Under the pieces are notes generated by a model that saw only the letters and a list, made by a program, of their open reading frames with translations, had not been told where the DNA came from and made no database searches. DNA of 64,000 nucleotides from positions 153,504 to 217,503 of the forward strand of contig JALSNX010000001.1 in assembly GCA_026986775.1 (NCBI GenBank), given 5' to 3'. Position numbers and translations under genes: made by a program. Origin of the DNA: Caldifarciminota bacterium (lineage in GTDB: Bacteria; Hydrothermota; Hydrothermia; UBA1063; CAJXJZ01). Shown in pieces: positions 34,934 to 44,481 of the stretch; within the stretch, counting starts at the first letter, position 1; every line of letters begins with the position of its first letter.

Positions 34934-34962
34934 TTGTTTTTCTTTAAAACACCTGTTAAAAT
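34934..34962 (+). promoter_or_regulatory. Possible promoter of dprA (leaderless)
   Basis: TTGTTT (34934-34939) and TAAAAT (34957-34962), 17 bp apart. The -10 box ends 7 nt before the dprA ATG, so the start codon would be at or next to the transcription start. No ribosome binding site is present, which fits a leaderless mRNA. Confidence 0.5.
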
Positions 34963-34969
34963 ATTAAAA

Positions 34970-36046
34970 ATGGATAATGATGTTCTTTATGCCATTGCAC
35001 TTTCAGAAACCAGGGGCATAGGTCCGATAAACTTTCTAAAACTCATAAATCGCTTTGGCTCACCTGAAAAAGTTTTTAATGCGACTCTTGAGGACATTGA
35101 AGAGATTGTCCCGCCACATACTGCAGAAAATATCACAACCTTTGATATGAAAAATGCTGAAAGAATTCTAAATATATGCCAAAAACACGGTATTTCTGTG
35201 TATTACTACAGAGGTAATGGGTATCCCGAAAGGCTTTTGAACATACACGCTCCCCCACCCGTGCTTTACGTTAAAGGTGACATATCAAAGATTGATAGCG
35301 TAAAATCTGCCGGAATTGTTGGAACCAGAAAGCCAACGCATTATGGAGTTCAGGTTGCAAAAACGTTTTCAGAGGAACTTGCTAAAAACGGTGTTGCCAT
35401 CGTGTCCGGGGGTGCATACGGAATAGACACAATAGCACTTAAAACAGCAGTAAAAGAAGGGGCTTACTCCATTGCTGTACTTGGTAATGGATTGCTGAAC
35501 CCTTATCCCTCTGCCAACAGAGGACTTTTCAAAGAGATAGTGGAAAAGCAAGGCGCTGTCATTTCAGAGTTTCCACCAGAGGAAAGACCGAACAGGGAAA
35601 ACTTTCCAAGAAGAAATCGCATTATCAGCGCTTTATCTGACATTGTGCTTGTGGTTGAGGCAGGAGAGAAAAGCGGTTCTTTGATAACAGCAGCATGGGC
35701 TGAGGAACAGAACGTTGAAGTGTATGCGGTTCCAGGACCTGTTACTTCCTCTACCTCAAAAGGGACCAATCTGCTCATTCACAAAGGCGCAAAAATAGCA
35801 ATATCTCCTGAAAAGGTGCTTGAAGACCTTGGCATCAGAGCAGATAAACAAGAGATAAAGGTTGAGGTATCTGGTGAGGAAAAAATGGTGCTGGATGCCA
35901 TAGAAGGTGAACCAATCCACATAGATGTTATTGCAGAAAAACTCAGTATGGAAATCTTCAGACTATCTTCTATTCTATTTTCCCTTGAATTAAAAGGTCT
36001 TATAAGACAACTTCCGGGAAAGTACTACGTTCGTGAGATACTGTAA
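34970..36046 (+). CDS. dprA: DprA, DNA-processing protein for natural transformation
   Basis: 358 aa from ATG 34970 (MDNDVLYAIALSETRGIG). An N-terminal helix-hairpin-helix/SAM-like region precedes the Rossmann-like core, with GIVGTRKPTHYG, VSGGAYGIDTIAL, VLGNGL-NPYPSANR, NFPRRNRIISALSD and EAGEKSGSLITAAWA, all DprA signatures. A C-terminal winged helix ends HIDVIAEKLSMEIFRLSSILFSLELKG. DprA loads RecA on incoming single-stranded DNA. An upstream in-frame TTG at 34934 would add 12 residues but lies in the promoter. The 3' end overlaps the end of rnr on the other strand by 22 nt. Confidence 0.95.
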   Translation: MDNDVLYAIALSETRGIGPINFLKLINRFGSPEKVFNATLEDIEEIVPPHTAENITTFDMKNAERILNICQKHGISVYYYRGNGYPERLLNIHAPPPVLYVKGDISKIDSVKSAGIVGTRKPTHYGVQVAKTFSEELAKNGVAIVSGGAYGIDTIALKTAVKEGAYSIAVLGNGLLNPYPSANRGLFKEIVEKQGAVISEFPPEERPNRENFPRRNRIISALSDIVLVVEAGEKSGSLITAAWAEEQNVEVYAVPGPVTSSTSKGTNLLIHKGAKIAISPEKVLEDLGIRADKQEIKVEVSGEEKMVLDAIEGEPIHIDVIAEKLSMEIFRLSSILFSLELKGLIRQLPGKYYVREIL

Positions 36047-38118
36047 TCTCTTGGAATTAAGTCAAGCCGCTTTCTCCACTTATCAACCTTCAAAATTCGC
36101 ACTTTTATGGTATCTCCCAGAGAAAGAATGACTTTCCCATTCACAATAACGCTTACCATCTCTTCATCGGTTTTTGCATCCTTGCCAAAAAGGTCAAGCG
36201 GGATAAAACCATCTATGAAGAAATCCGAGAGATTTATAAAAACCCCGTGCTCTATAATGTTTATTACTACACCGTCAAATTCACCATCTTCCTGGGTTTT
36301 GAGATAATCCAGAATCTTGTAATCGGTTATATCCCACTCAGCCCTCTGTGCAATCTCCTCTTTCTTTGTTGCGAGTTCTGAAACTTCTGCAAGGTCTTCT
36401 GAAAGTGATGTTTTATCCGGTAATCTCTTTTTAAGTGCCCATTTTAAAACCCTGTGAACAACGAGGTCGGGATACCTCCTTATGGGAGAGGTAAAGTGGA
36501 GATAATAAGGAAGCGAAAGACCGAAATGTCCTTTATTTTCTACAGAGTATCTTGCTCTCATCATTGAACGCAAAAGTAGATAGGAAATGACCTTCTTCAT
36601 CCTCTCATCGTCTATGCGGTTGAGAAGTTCATAAAGGATACTGTTAATATTTCCTTCTCTCTTTTCAACCTTAGTCTTTGTAATCTTCTCATAACTTTCA
36701 AAGAATAACTTTAACTTTTCTTCATCCGGGTGCTCATGTATCCTGTAAACAGCAGGGATGTTTTTCTTTGACATGAACTCAGCAACAGTGACATTCGCCC
36801 TTATCATGAACTCCTCAATTATTTTCTGAGATTTCAACCTCCCGTCTATCTCAATCTTTCTAATTTTTCCGTCTTCATCCAGAATTATTTCTGGTTCGGG
36901 TATATCTATATCTATGCTGTGCCGTCGTTCTCTGTCTTTGAGGAGTATGTCTGCAAGTTCATTTGCAAGGATAAGACTATGTTTAACCTTTTCATAAAAA
37001 CCTTCCTTAAACACAGAAACGCTGTCTTTATCAAGAGGTTCACCTTTTATAATATGCTCTGCATCTTCATAGGAAAGCCTTGCAACAGAATGAATGACAG
37101 AGGAGAAGATCTGGTAATTTACCATACGGCCCTTTCTATCAATGTCCATAATAACACTCATTGTTAATCTGTCTTCACCGGGATTTAAAGAGCAGAGTTC
37201 ATTTGAAAGCCTTTCGGGAAGCATGGGTATAACCTTATCAATAAGATACACACTGAATTCCCTCTTCCTTGCCTCTCTGTCCAGTGCAGAATTTGGAGTG
37301 ACGAAATGTGAAACATCGGCTATATGCACACCAAGTCTGTAAATATCGCCTTTCTTTTCTATAGATATGGCATCATCAAAGTCCTTTGCTGTCTTCGGGT
37401 CTATCGTAAAAATAACCCAGTTTCTTAAATCTTTTCTACCCCTGTATTTTGTGGGCATGTTGAGAGCCTTTGCATTGTTCAGCACCCTTTTTGGAAACTT
37501 TTCAGGTAGTTCGTATTTTTCAACAACAGTTATATAATCTATTTCTGGGTCAGTTTCTTTTCCGAGAACTCTCTTAAGTTTAACCTCATCACCTTTAAAG
37601 TAAAAAGATACTCTTAATCCGCTTTCCTTAATCTTTACTCTGTGTTTTACAGGCAGTAATTCACCAAGTGTTGGGTCATCTGGAATAATATACCATTTCT
37701 TCTTTTTTCTTACAAGTTCTCCTGTGTGAATTTGCCTTTTCCTTTCTATGATTTTAACAACACGTCCTTCTTTTCGCTTTCCCCTTTTATCTTTCTTTAA
37801 ACTTACAAGGACTATATCTCCGGTTCTTGCACCTTTAAGGAATCTCCCTGGAATAAACACGTCTTCTTCATCCTCCATTAAAAGAAATCCAAAACCAGCG
37901 CTGAACCTCTGAATTTCACCCTTCAAAAGTCGTGCTCTTTTTTTGAGTTTTTTATACTTTCCATTGTTTGTCTGCGTTAAATATCCATCCACAATCAATT
38001 CAGTGAGTGCCTTCTTGAGTTCCTCGTCATTGGGCCTTGGGTGAAGCCTCTTTTTTATGGTTTTGAAGGAAAGTCCGTTTTTCTTTCCGTCAAGTATATT
38101 TAAAATTTTATCCTTCAT
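36025..38118 (-). CDS. rnr: Ribonuclease R (RNB family 3'-5' exoribonuclease)
   Basis: 697 aa. An N-terminal winged-helix (MKDKILNILDGKKNGLSFKTIKKRL) and a cold-shock domain are followed by the RNB core, with TIDPKTAKDFDDAISIEK (catalytic aspartates), LGVHIADVSHFV and the later RYSVENKGHFGLSLPYYLHFTSPIRRYPDL. It ends in an S1 domain (GVVINIIEHGVFINLSDF). It degrades structured RNA. The length is normal. It is convergent with dprA, with a 22-nt 3' overlap and no obvious hairpin terminator. Confidence 0.96.
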   Translation of the reverse strand: MKDKILNILDGKKNGLSFKTIKKRLHPRPNDEELKKALTELIVDGYLTQTNNGKYKKLKKRARLLKGEIQRFSAGFGFLLMEDEEDVFIPGRFLKGARTGDIVLVSLKKDKRGKRKEGRVVKIIERKRQIHTGELVRKKKKWYIIPDDPTLGELLPVKHRVKIKESGLRVSFYFKGDEVKLKRVLGKETDPEIDYITVVEKYELPEKFPKRVLNNAKALNMPTKYRGRKDLRNWVIFTIDPKTAKDFDDAISIEKKGDIYRLGVHIADVSHFVTPNSALDREARKREFSVYLIDKVIPMLPERLSNELCSLNPGEDRLTMSVIMDIDRKGRMVNYQIFSSVIHSVARLSYEDAEHIIKGEPLDKDSVSVFKEGFYEKVKHSLILANELADILLKDRERRHSIDIDIPEPEIILDEDGKIRKIEIDGRLKSQKIIEEFMIRANVTVAEFMSKKNIPAVYRIHEHPDEEKLKLFFESYEKITKTKVEKREGNINSILYELLNRIDDERMKKVISYLLLRSMMRARYSVENKGHFGLSLPYYLHFTSPIRRYPDLVVHRVLKWALKKRLPDKTSLSEDLAEVSELATKKEEIAQRAEWDITDYKILDYLKTQEDGEFDGVVINIIEHGVFINLSDFFIDGFIPLDLFGKDAKTDEEMVSVIVNGKVILSLGDTIKVRILKVDKWRKRLDLIPRDYSISRT

Positions 38119-38202
38119 AGTGTTATAATTTTACTGTATTTTATGTAGTTATGGAAAAATTCAAAACAAAAGCCCAAAAAGTTTAAAGCTATTACAAACT
38201 AC

Positions 38203-38231
38203 TTGACGCACCGCAGGTCAGGATGTATTAT
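38203..38231 (+). promoter_or_regulatory. Promoter of the membrane-anchored protein gene
   Basis: TTGACG (38203-38208) and TATTAT (38226-38231), 17 bp apart, 22 bp before the ATG at 38254, with AGGAGGGGGG between. Confidence 0.75.
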
Positions 38232-38253
38232 TATACACAGGAGGGGGGAATAT

Positions 38254-39357
38254 ATGAAAACCCATAATAAAGGATGTTTAATTACGTCCATAATACTGCT
38301 TATACTGTCAGTTCCTCTTATTATCGGCTTTCTGGTTGATTTTATTATCCAGAAAGAAGTTGAAACTCTTAAAAAGGAACTGGGACAGCGACAGATTGAA
38401 ATATACAGGACACCGTATCTTAAAGATACGCAAAAGACCATATACAGGGAAAATGCCTTTGAAAATTATATGATGGGAACAGATGCTATAGATAAACATC
38501 CCGAAAGTGTTGATGCTTATATATACAGAGGCGCCTATTCCAGATACATGGCAATATATGATACAAACAGACTGCCCGGAAAATACACGTTTTCATCGGC
38601 CAATCTCATAAAAATTGCAGCGTTTTCGGTTGAAAACTCAAAAAAATTACCCGAAGACAGTCAGGCCAAAATCCTCAAAAACGTTCTTATAATGGCGAGA
38701 GATATAAACAACAGTGCCAGAACATATGAAGGCAGCGTTACAGGAATAATTATTTCCACTTACGCTCTCAACGAACTTGGTAAGGTATCAGTAAAGTTAT
38801 CAACAGAACAGTCAGAAACCCTTGTTTCTGACCTCAAAGCAATATCTATATCATGGTATCCACCAGAAAGTTCTATGATGGAGGAACTTGTTACCAGAGG
38901 AATCAAATCAATGAAATACGAAAGAAAAACACCGTTATGGTTTCTACAAAAATATCTTTTACCTCATAAATTATTCTCAAGCAAATATGGGAAACTCAAG
39001 GAGTATAGAGACAAGGAGAATCTGTATAAAACTTATAAATCAGGTAGATTATTCAAAGAAGAGGATTACAATATGCTGTCACAGTATCCCGAAGCAAGAA
39101 GAGTCATTCTTGACTATTATGAACTCAAAGCAAGGTTTGCCCAGATTTATACTGCTGTGCTTGTAAAAAATTATTATTCAGAACACAACGCTCTTCCAGA
39201 AGAACGCATTTTTAACGCCCTGCCAGATAGTGACCTCTACATAGACCCATTTACTGGCAAATTCGCTGACGTTTATATGGATAGAGATACGATATTTGTA
39301 AGTCTCCAGAATAGAGGAGAAATAAAAACTCTTCCCATTCCAGTTGTCAACAAGTAA
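38254..39357 (+). CDS. Membrane-anchored protein of unknown function
   Basis: 367 aa from ATG 38254, chosen because AGGAGGGGGG lies just upstream; the frame is open further 5' but that part overlaps the promoter. One transmembrane segment near residues 10-30 (CLITSIILLILSVPLIIGFLVDF) anchors it, with the rest outside. The external part is helical with TPR-like length (HPESVDAYIYRGAYSRYM) and ends with LYIDPFTGKFADVYMDRDTIFVS, resembling the end of some PilA/type II secretion-like lipoproteins that hold a D-P-F-T/G motif. No clear family assignment. Confidence 0.8.
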   Translation: MKTHNKGCLITSIILLILSVPLIIGFLVDFIIQKEVETLKKELGQRQIEIYRTPYLKDTQKTIYRENAFENYMMGTDAIDKHPESVDAYIYRGAYSRYMAIYDTNRLPGKYTFSSANLIKIAAFSVENSKKLPEDSQAKILKNVLIMARDINNSARTYEGSVTGIIISTYALNELGKVSVKLSTEQSETLVSDLKAISISWYPPESSMMEELVTRGIKSMKYERKTPLWFLQKYLLPHKLFSSKYGKLKEYRDKENLYKTYKSGRLFKEEDYNMLSQYPEARRVILDYYELKARFAQIYTAVLVKNYYSEHNALPEERIFNALPDSDLYIDPFTGKFADVYMDRDTIFVSLQNRGEIKTLPIPVVNK

Positions 39358-39499
39358 TTACAGTGTGTATAATCATTTGCATTTATAAGTATTTATAAGT
39401 GATATCTGCAAAACTTCTCAATTAATGTCATTTTAGTTTTACAGTCCCTATCTTTTCTTTTCCATGACTTATTAAGAAGGAAGTTACAAGTCTATTTAA

Positions 39500-39528
39500 T
39501 TGACTTTTCTTTACACAAATAATATAAT
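39500..39528 (+). promoter_or_regulatory. Promoter of the sorted secreted protein gene
   Basis: TTGACT (39500-39505) and TATAAT (39523-39528), 17 bp apart, 27 bp before ATG 39556, with GGGAGGG between. Further upstream (39381-39400) the 10-mer ATTTATAAGT occurs twice in tandem; apart from this the 39358-39499 gap shows nothing. Confidence 0.75.
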
Positions 39529-39555
39529 AAAGAGGTTAAAATATGGGAGGGTTTT

Positions 39556-41097
39556 ATGAAAAACAAGTGGAGGTATATATTGGGAATAACTATGCCCATA
39601 ATACTGTGGGCATGGGCCGGTGATAATACTATCACTGTCACACAGAATATGCCATATGCTTACTCACTCACTGCTCCCTCCGCTGACACAATTTTCATGG
39701 CATACAGGTCCGGTGGTGCCGATTCAGTATATCAGACCATTATGATTTCCACTGATTCTGGTAAAACCTGGCAAGAATTTTACTCAACTGCGTTTGTGGA
39801 TAGTAATCACTATTACCCCACAGAAGTCTTCTATTATGGTGATACGCTCTGTATGACGTATTCTGCTCCCGTTGTTGACACCTATGGAATAGCACTTGAT
39901 TTTCTCCCATTTGATGGCTCAGACACGATAAAAGATACACTTCCACTTTATGTTGACACTATTATGAACCTTAGATATGCAATGGTCAAAAATGGTGACT
40001 CCGTAGGATATTTGTATATATCCGGTGTAGTCAAAAGAGGTGATAGCACCATTCTATTTGTGAGCAAAGGGAAAAACACTCAAATTTCCAATACTAATAT
40101 TATGCTATTTTACATAGAGAAATTTGTTAATTTAAATATGGATTTAAATCTCGCCGACTTTGATGCGTACTATGTAGGCCAAGACTCTGTAATGCTTGTT
40201 TTTACAGAAACTGTTGATACACCCGGGTACCATGCTGTATATGCAGATGTATATCTTGATACAATGGGAATATATTTTATCCCAGAGCCTCTGGCATCAT
40301 TCAAAAAAATAAAAGAAACACACGAAAGTAAGGAGGCTGTTTTTGCTTACACCTGTGGTATGCTTAACTGGGCCATTCTTGATTCTGTTGATCTTTACTT
40401 CTTTTACAGCGCTGACAAAGCACTCAGCAGTATTGATTCTGTAGAATTTCCATACAATGATAATTATGATGAAATCCAGATGATAGATATGGTACAATGG
40501 CATGGGCTTTATTGTTTTACCTCTGGTTTTAACCTTTCATTTGTCGGTGTTACTCCAGATGGTAACTACAATGTATGGTTTTCTGATATATCAATAGATG
40601 ATGATACCCTTGCATTTTACCGCACTCCTGTAAAAATTTCGGATTCTGGTTATTCGTACTACATTTTCAATTCTGCCCTTTACTACAACAGCTTAAAACC
40701 CAGAATAAAAGATATTCAGAATAAAGCCATTCCTTACATTGTATGGAATTACGACTACTCCACATGGAATGGTGTCTTTCTTTTCTATGACAGCACTGCA
40801 TTTAGAATTGACGGATATAATTACTATTCGGGGATTAAAAATCACAGAGAAATTTACGAAGGTAAACTTTCTATCCAAAATACACGTTCAAGATTGATAT
40901 TATCTTCAAATCTGCTAAAGGGAGACGTTCAGGTAAGTATTCTTGATGCAACGGGCAGAGTGGTTGAAAGAAAAACGCTCAAGGGGCTTAATGGAAGAGG
41001 AACCATTAACATTAAGGGCCTCAAAAAGGGTGTATACTTCGTAATAGTAAAAGAGAAATCCCGCAATCTAAAAGGAAAGTTTGTTAAACTTAAATAA
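39556..41097 (+). CDS. Secreted protein with Por/T9SS-type C-terminal sorting domain
   Basis: 513 aa. The signal peptide is KNKWRYILGITMPIILWAWA, with likely cleavage after AWA. The body is beta-rich with repeated TVDTPG / DSGKTWQEFY-like strands, similar to sialidase/BNR-type repeats (STDSGKTW resembles an Asp-box near residue 65). The last 75 residues, including GDVQVSILDATGRVVERKTLKG and KGVYFVIVKEKSRNLKGKFVKLK, form a T9SS type A sorting domain. It is probably an exported or surface-attached protein of unknown function. A terminator hairpin follows. Confidence 0.82.
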   Translation: MKNKWRYILGITMPIILWAWAGDNTITVTQNMPYAYSLTAPSADTIFMAYRSGGADSVYQTIMISTDSGKTWQEFYSTAFVDSNHYYPTEVFYYGDTLCMTYSAPVVDTYGIALDFLPFDGSDTIKDTLPLYVDTIMNLRYAMVKNGDSVGYLYISGVVKRGDSTILFVSKGKNTQISNTNIMLFYIEKFVNLNMDLNLADFDAYYVGQDSVMLVFTETVDTPGYHAVYADVYLDTMGIYFIPEPLASFKKIKETHESKEAVFAYTCGMLNWAILDSVDLYFFYSADKALSSIDSVEFPYNDNYDEIQMIDMVQWHGLYCFTSGFNLSFVGVTPDGNYNVWFSDISIDDDTLAFYRTPVKISDSGYSYYIFNSALYYNSLKPRIKDIQNKAIPYIVWNYDYSTWNGVFLFYDSTAFRIDGYNYYSGIKNHREIYEGKLSIQNTRSRLILSSNLLKGDVQVSILDATGRVVERKTLKGLNGRGTINIKGLKKGVYFVIVKEKSRNLKGKFVKLK

Positions 41098-41110
41098 ACT
41101 CAGGTATAGT

Positions 41111-41135
41111 GGGGAAGGAAAATAAATCCTTCCCC
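41111..41135 (+). terminator. Terminator hairpin after the sorted secreted protein gene
   Basis: GGGGAAGGA (41111-41119) pairs perfectly with TCCTTCCCC (41127-41135) around a 7-nt loop and is followed by TTTAACTT. The stem is strong but the T tract is short. Confidence 0.65.
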
Positions 41136-41176
41136 TTTAACTTCCCAGACTAAACATTTAACTTTTCATCTTTTTC

Positions 41177-41205
41177 TTGTGATTACGAACCCTATCACTT
41201 AACAT
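41177..41205 (+). promoter_or_regulatory. Weak promoter of the glycerate kinase operon
   Basis: TTGTGA (41177-41182) and TAACAT (41200-41205) with 17 bp spacing. The start codon is 10 nt after the -10 box and there is no ribosome binding site, so a nearly leaderless transcript is likely. The boxes are weaker than elsewhere in the window. Confidence 0.4.
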
Positions 41206-41215
41206 TACCTACCGT

Positions 41216-42340
41216 ATGAAGGTGCTTGTTGCACCGTGTGAGTTCAAGGAAACTCTCACCCCGAAAGAAGCAGCGGAGGCTGTGGAAAAGGCATTTGGGG
41301 ATGCTGGCCTTCTTTCTTTACTGCACCCTGTTGCAGATGGAGGAGGCGGCACCCTGAATGCCTTACAATACAATCTAAAAGGCAAAACCAAATGGTATAA
41401 AGTACACGATCCCCTGTTGAGAGAAGTAGAGGCTCCCATTTTTTATTACAATGACTTTGCTTTCATAGAAATGGCCAGTGCTTCGGGCCTAAAACTCTTA
41501 AAAGATGAAGAGAGAGACCCCCTAAATCTCACAAGTATTGGTACAGGTGAACTCATTAAACATGCTGTCTCAGAGGGCTACAAAAAAATCTACATAGGCA
41601 TTGGCGGATCAGCAACGGTTGATGGCGGCATAGGTGCACTCTATGCACTTGGCATAAGGTTCCTGGATAAGAATGGCAAAGAACTTGAGCCTGTAGGAAG
41701 AGCTCTTTTTTCCATTGATTCTCTTGAAATACCTCGCAAAACACTCTCTCTTTTGAAGAATGCGGACATACGAATACTCTCCGATGTTAAAAACCCACTA
41801 CTTGGGAAAAACGGGGCTGTCAGGGTGTTTGGACCACAGAAAGGTCTCAAAGAAAAATACTTTGAAAAAATGGAAAAGGGACTTGAAAAACTCGCCGAAA
41901 TTATTTACAGAAAAACAGGAAGGGATATGAGGAAAATAAAAGGTGGTGGTGCAGCAGGTGGCATAGGTGCTGCACTTTACGGCGTCTTTGGGGCAAAAAT
42001 AGAGGATGGTGCGGAGTTTTTCCTGAAAATAACGAATTTTGAAGATAAACTTAAAGATGTAGATGTGGTCATAACAGGCGAGGGCAGTTTTGACGAGCAG
42101 AGTTTATTCGGAAAGGCACCTTACAAAGTGGCGGAAATATCAAAAAAACACGGAAAGAAGGTTATAGTCCTGTGCGGTGTAGCAAAGGTAAATGAAAGTA
42201 TTTACAACGTTGTGGATGCCGTGTTTTCCATTGTAAATGGTATTCAGAGCAAAGAAGAGGCATTCAGAAAAGCAAAAGAGAATCTATATTTCACAGCATA
42301 CAATGTTGCACGGCTTTTAAAAGAGGGGGTAAAATCATGA
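41216..42340 (+). CDS. glxK: Glycerate 2-kinase (GlxK/GarK family)
   Basis: 374 aa. It begins [23 protein letters not shown]. It contains [74 protein letters not shown] and the closing [18 protein letters not shown], all standard for class I glycerate kinases. It phosphorylates D-glycerate to 2-phosphoglycerate. It leads a tight four-gene operon, overlapping the macro-domain gene by 4 nt; the partners suggest no single pathway. Confidence 0.94.
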   Translation: MKVLVAPCEFKETLTPKEAAEAVEKAFGDAGLLSLLHPVADGGGGTLNALQYNLKGKTKWYKVHDPLLREVEAPIFYYNDFAFIEMASASGLKLLKDEERDPLNLTSIGTGELIKHAVSEGYKKIYIGIGGSATVDGGIGALYALGIRFLDKNGKELEPVGRALFSIDSLEIPRKTLSLLKNADIRILSDVKNPLLGKNGAVRVFGPQKGLKEKYFEKMEKGLEKLAEIIYRKTGRDMRKIKGGGAAGGIGAALYGVFGAKIEDGAEFFLKITNFEDKLKDVDVVITGEGSFDEQSLFGKAPYKVAEISKKHGKKVIVLCGVAKVNESIYNVVDAVFSIVNGIQSKEEAFRKAKENLYFTAYNVARLLKEGVKS

Positions 42341-42897
42341 ATGAACTTTATACCCTTAAAATAGGTGATTACACCGTCAAAATCATACATGGGGATATAA
42401 CGGAGGAAGAAACTGAGGCAATAACCAATGCAGCAAATTCCTATCTAAAGCACGGAGGGGGAGTCGCCGGTGCCATTGTAAGGAAGGGGGGATATGAAAT
42501 ACAGAAGGAGAGCGATGAAATAGTACGCAAAAACGGCCCTGTCCCTGTGGGAAAGGCCACAATTACAGGTGCAGGAAAACTCAAAGCAAAGTATGTTATA
42601 CATACTGTAGGCCCTGTATGGGGAGAGGGTAACGAGGACGAAAAACTTAAAAGCGCCATAAGGAGCGTCCTTGAACTCTGCGAGGAAAGGGAGATAAAAT
42701 CCGTGGCAATACCTGCCGTAAGTTCAGGTATATTCGGTTTTCCGAAGGAAAGGGCGGCAAAGATTATTTTAGGTGAGGTGGTTAAGTTTTTCAAGGAGAA
42801 AAACCCCGAAAATCTCAAAGAGGTTCACCTTACAAACATAGATAAGTATACATCTGAACTTTTTGTAAAGGAAGCAGAAGGATATAAGGAGGAATAA
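42337..42897 (+). CDS. Macro-domain ADP-ribose-binding protein
   Basis: 186 aa, a single macro domain: [54 protein letters not shown] and [13 protein letters not shown]. These are the loops that bind ADP-ribose in MacroD/YmdB-type proteins, which hydrolyse O-acetyl-ADP-ribose or remove ADP-ribose from proteins. It overlaps glxK by 4 nt and abuts the carbonic-anhydrase-like gene. Confidence 0.93.
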   Translation: MNELYTLKIGDYTVKIIHGDITEEETEAITNAANSYLKHGGGVAGAIVRKGGYEIQKESDEIVRKNGPVPVGKATITGAGKLKAKYVIHTVGPVWGEGNEDEKLKSAIRSVLELCEEREIKSVAIPAVSSGIFGFPKERAAKIILGEVVKFFKEKNPENLKEVHLTNIDKYTSELFVKEAEGYKEE

Positions 42898-43419
42898 ATG
42901 ATTCTTGAATTTGAAGGGAAAAAGCCAAAAATAGGTACGGATGTTTTTGTTGCGGATACGGCAAGAGTTATAGGAGAGGTGGAACTCGGCGATGAGGCAA
43001 GTATCTGGTACGGCGCTATTTTAAGAGGAGATATAGGAAAAATAGTTATAGGTAAGAGGAGCAATGTGCAGGATAACTCGGTTCTTCACATTACACCACC
43101 AGATTATCCTGTGATAATCGGCGATGATGTCACAGTGGGGCATGGTGTTATACTTCACGGCTGCAAGATAGGCTCAAGGTCCTTAATAGGTATGGGTGCT
43201 GTGGTTCTTGACGGCGTTGAAATCGGAGAGGAATCCATAGTGGCGGCAGGAGCTGTGGTCCCACCGGGCAAAAAATTCCCTCCCCGCTCTTTAATAATGG
43301 GAGTTCCTGCAAAGGTGGTGCGAGAGGTAAGAGATGAGGATGTGAAGGCAATTCTTGAGAATGCAGAAGAGTATGTTAGACTTGGAAAAAGGCACTTAAA
43401 AGAGTATGGCACGGTTTGA
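42898..43419 (+). CDS. Gamma-class carbonic anhydrase-like hexapeptide-repeat protein
   Basis: 173-aa left-handed beta-helix protein (VFVADTARVIGEVELGDEAS). The putative zinc histidines are visible in QDNSVLHI and VGHGVILHGC, at the positions used by gamma-carbonic anhydrases (three histidines). YrdA/PaaY-type proteins share this pattern. It starts directly after the macro-domain stop, with AAGGAGG in the end of that gene, and overlaps the next gene by 14 nt. Confidence 0.88.
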   Translation: MILEFEGKKPKIGTDVFVADTARVIGEVELGDEASIWYGAILRGDIGKIVIGKRSNVQDNSVLHITPPDYPVIIGDDVTVGHGVILHGCKIGSRSLIGMGAVVLDGVEIGEESIVAAGAVVPPGKKFPPRSLIMGVPAKVVREVRDEDVKAILENAEEYVRLGKRHLKEYGTV

Positions 43420-44458
43420 TTTCTGTATTTTAGGCTGTGGCAAACAGGGAAGGGTTATAGGAAACAGGCTCATAGATGAAGGTTATAAGGTATGCTGTAT
43501 TGATATAAGCCCGGACAATTTAAATCTTTTCAGAGGAACAGGCTATAAAATCGGCATTGAAGATGAAAAGATAATTTCAATTCTGGAGAAATCAGAAATT
43601 GCAATAAATGCACTTCCTGCAAAAATAGGAGTAAAAGGGCTTTTAAGGATAAAAGAGGCAGGCAGAAATGCGGTTGACATTACTTTTGTGGAAGAGGACC
43701 TCGGTTTCTATGACCCTGAAGTAAGAGAAAAAAACATAAGCATTGTGGTTGATGCAGGCGTAGCACCCGGGCTTTCCAACATCTGTGTCGGCCATGCAAA
43801 GTCAAAACTGGGATTTTTGAAGGATGTAAAAATATATGTTGGAGGTGTTCCTGAAAAACCCATTCCACCATACAATCTGGTGGTTCATTTCAATCCCGAA
43901 GACCTTTTGTCCGAGTATGAAAGACCCGTTCGTATTGTAAGAAACTGGCAGGTGGAATTTGTCCCCCCTCTATATGGACTTGAGGAAGTTGAATTTATGG
44001 GAAAAACATACGAGGCATTTTACACGGACGGCCTGAGGACTCTTACTAAAAAAAGATGGGCAAAGAATATGTTTGAAAAGACCATAAGATACAAAGGACA
44101 TGCAGAGTGGATAAAGAGCACGGATAAAAATACCCTACTTTCTATACTCAAAGAATATGCGGAAAAAGACATTGAGGATGCGCTTTTATTTCGTGTCATT
44201 GCAGAGGGAACAGCGGGAAAAATATCCTATGAACTTGTTGATTTTTATGACAGAGAGAGAAAAGAAACCGCCATGTCAAGAACAACGGGCTACACTGCCC
44301 TGTCCATAGCGGAACTCATGCTCTCTGGCAAAATCACACAAAAAGGCATCGTGACACCTGAGGATGTTGGGAAAGATAAGGAGATCTTCAATCTGATAAG
44401 AGAAAGACTACGTGGTTTCAAAATAAACCTGAAGTTAATAAGTGAAAAAATAAGTTAG
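43406..44458 (+). CDS. Saccharopine dehydrogenase-like oxidoreductase
   Basis: 350 aa. The N-terminal NAD(P)-binding motif is FCILGCGKQGRVIGNRL, followed by AINALPAKIG and VVDAGVAPGLSNI. The C-terminal domain holds the substrate-binding GLRTLTKKRWAKNMFEKTIRYKGHAEWI, typical of the saccharopine dehydrogenase/LYS9 family. These enzymes work in lysine metabolism or as carboxynorspermidine-type synthases; the precise reaction is not determined here. It ends the glycerate kinase operon. Confidence 0.82.
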   Translation: MARFDFCILGCGKQGRVIGNRLIDEGYKVCCIDISPDNLNLFRGTGYKIGIEDEKIISILEKSEIAINALPAKIGVKGLLRIKEAGRNAVDITFVEEDLGFYDPEVREKNISIVVDAGVAPGLSNICVGHAKSKLGFLKDVKIYVGGVPEKPIPPYNLVVHFNPEDLLSEYERPVRIVRNWQVEFVPPLYGLEEVEFMGKTYEAFYTDGLRTLTKKRWAKNMFEKTIRYKGHAEWIKSTDKNTLLSILKEYAEKDIEDALLFRVIAEGTAGKISYELVDFYDRERKETAMSRTTGYTALSIAELMLSGKITQKGIVTPEDVGKDKEIFNLIRERLRGFKINLKLISEKIS

Positions 44459-44459
44459 T

Positions 44460-44476
44460 CTGAACTTAAGGTTCAG
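44460..44476. terminator. Short hairpin between converging operons
   Basis: CTGAAC and GTTCAG pair around TTAAG between two converging genes (44458 and 44482). The stem is only 6 bp and the T tract on the + side is weak, so it is a modest bidirectional terminator candidate. Confidence 0.35.
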
Positions 44477-44481
44477 TTTCA

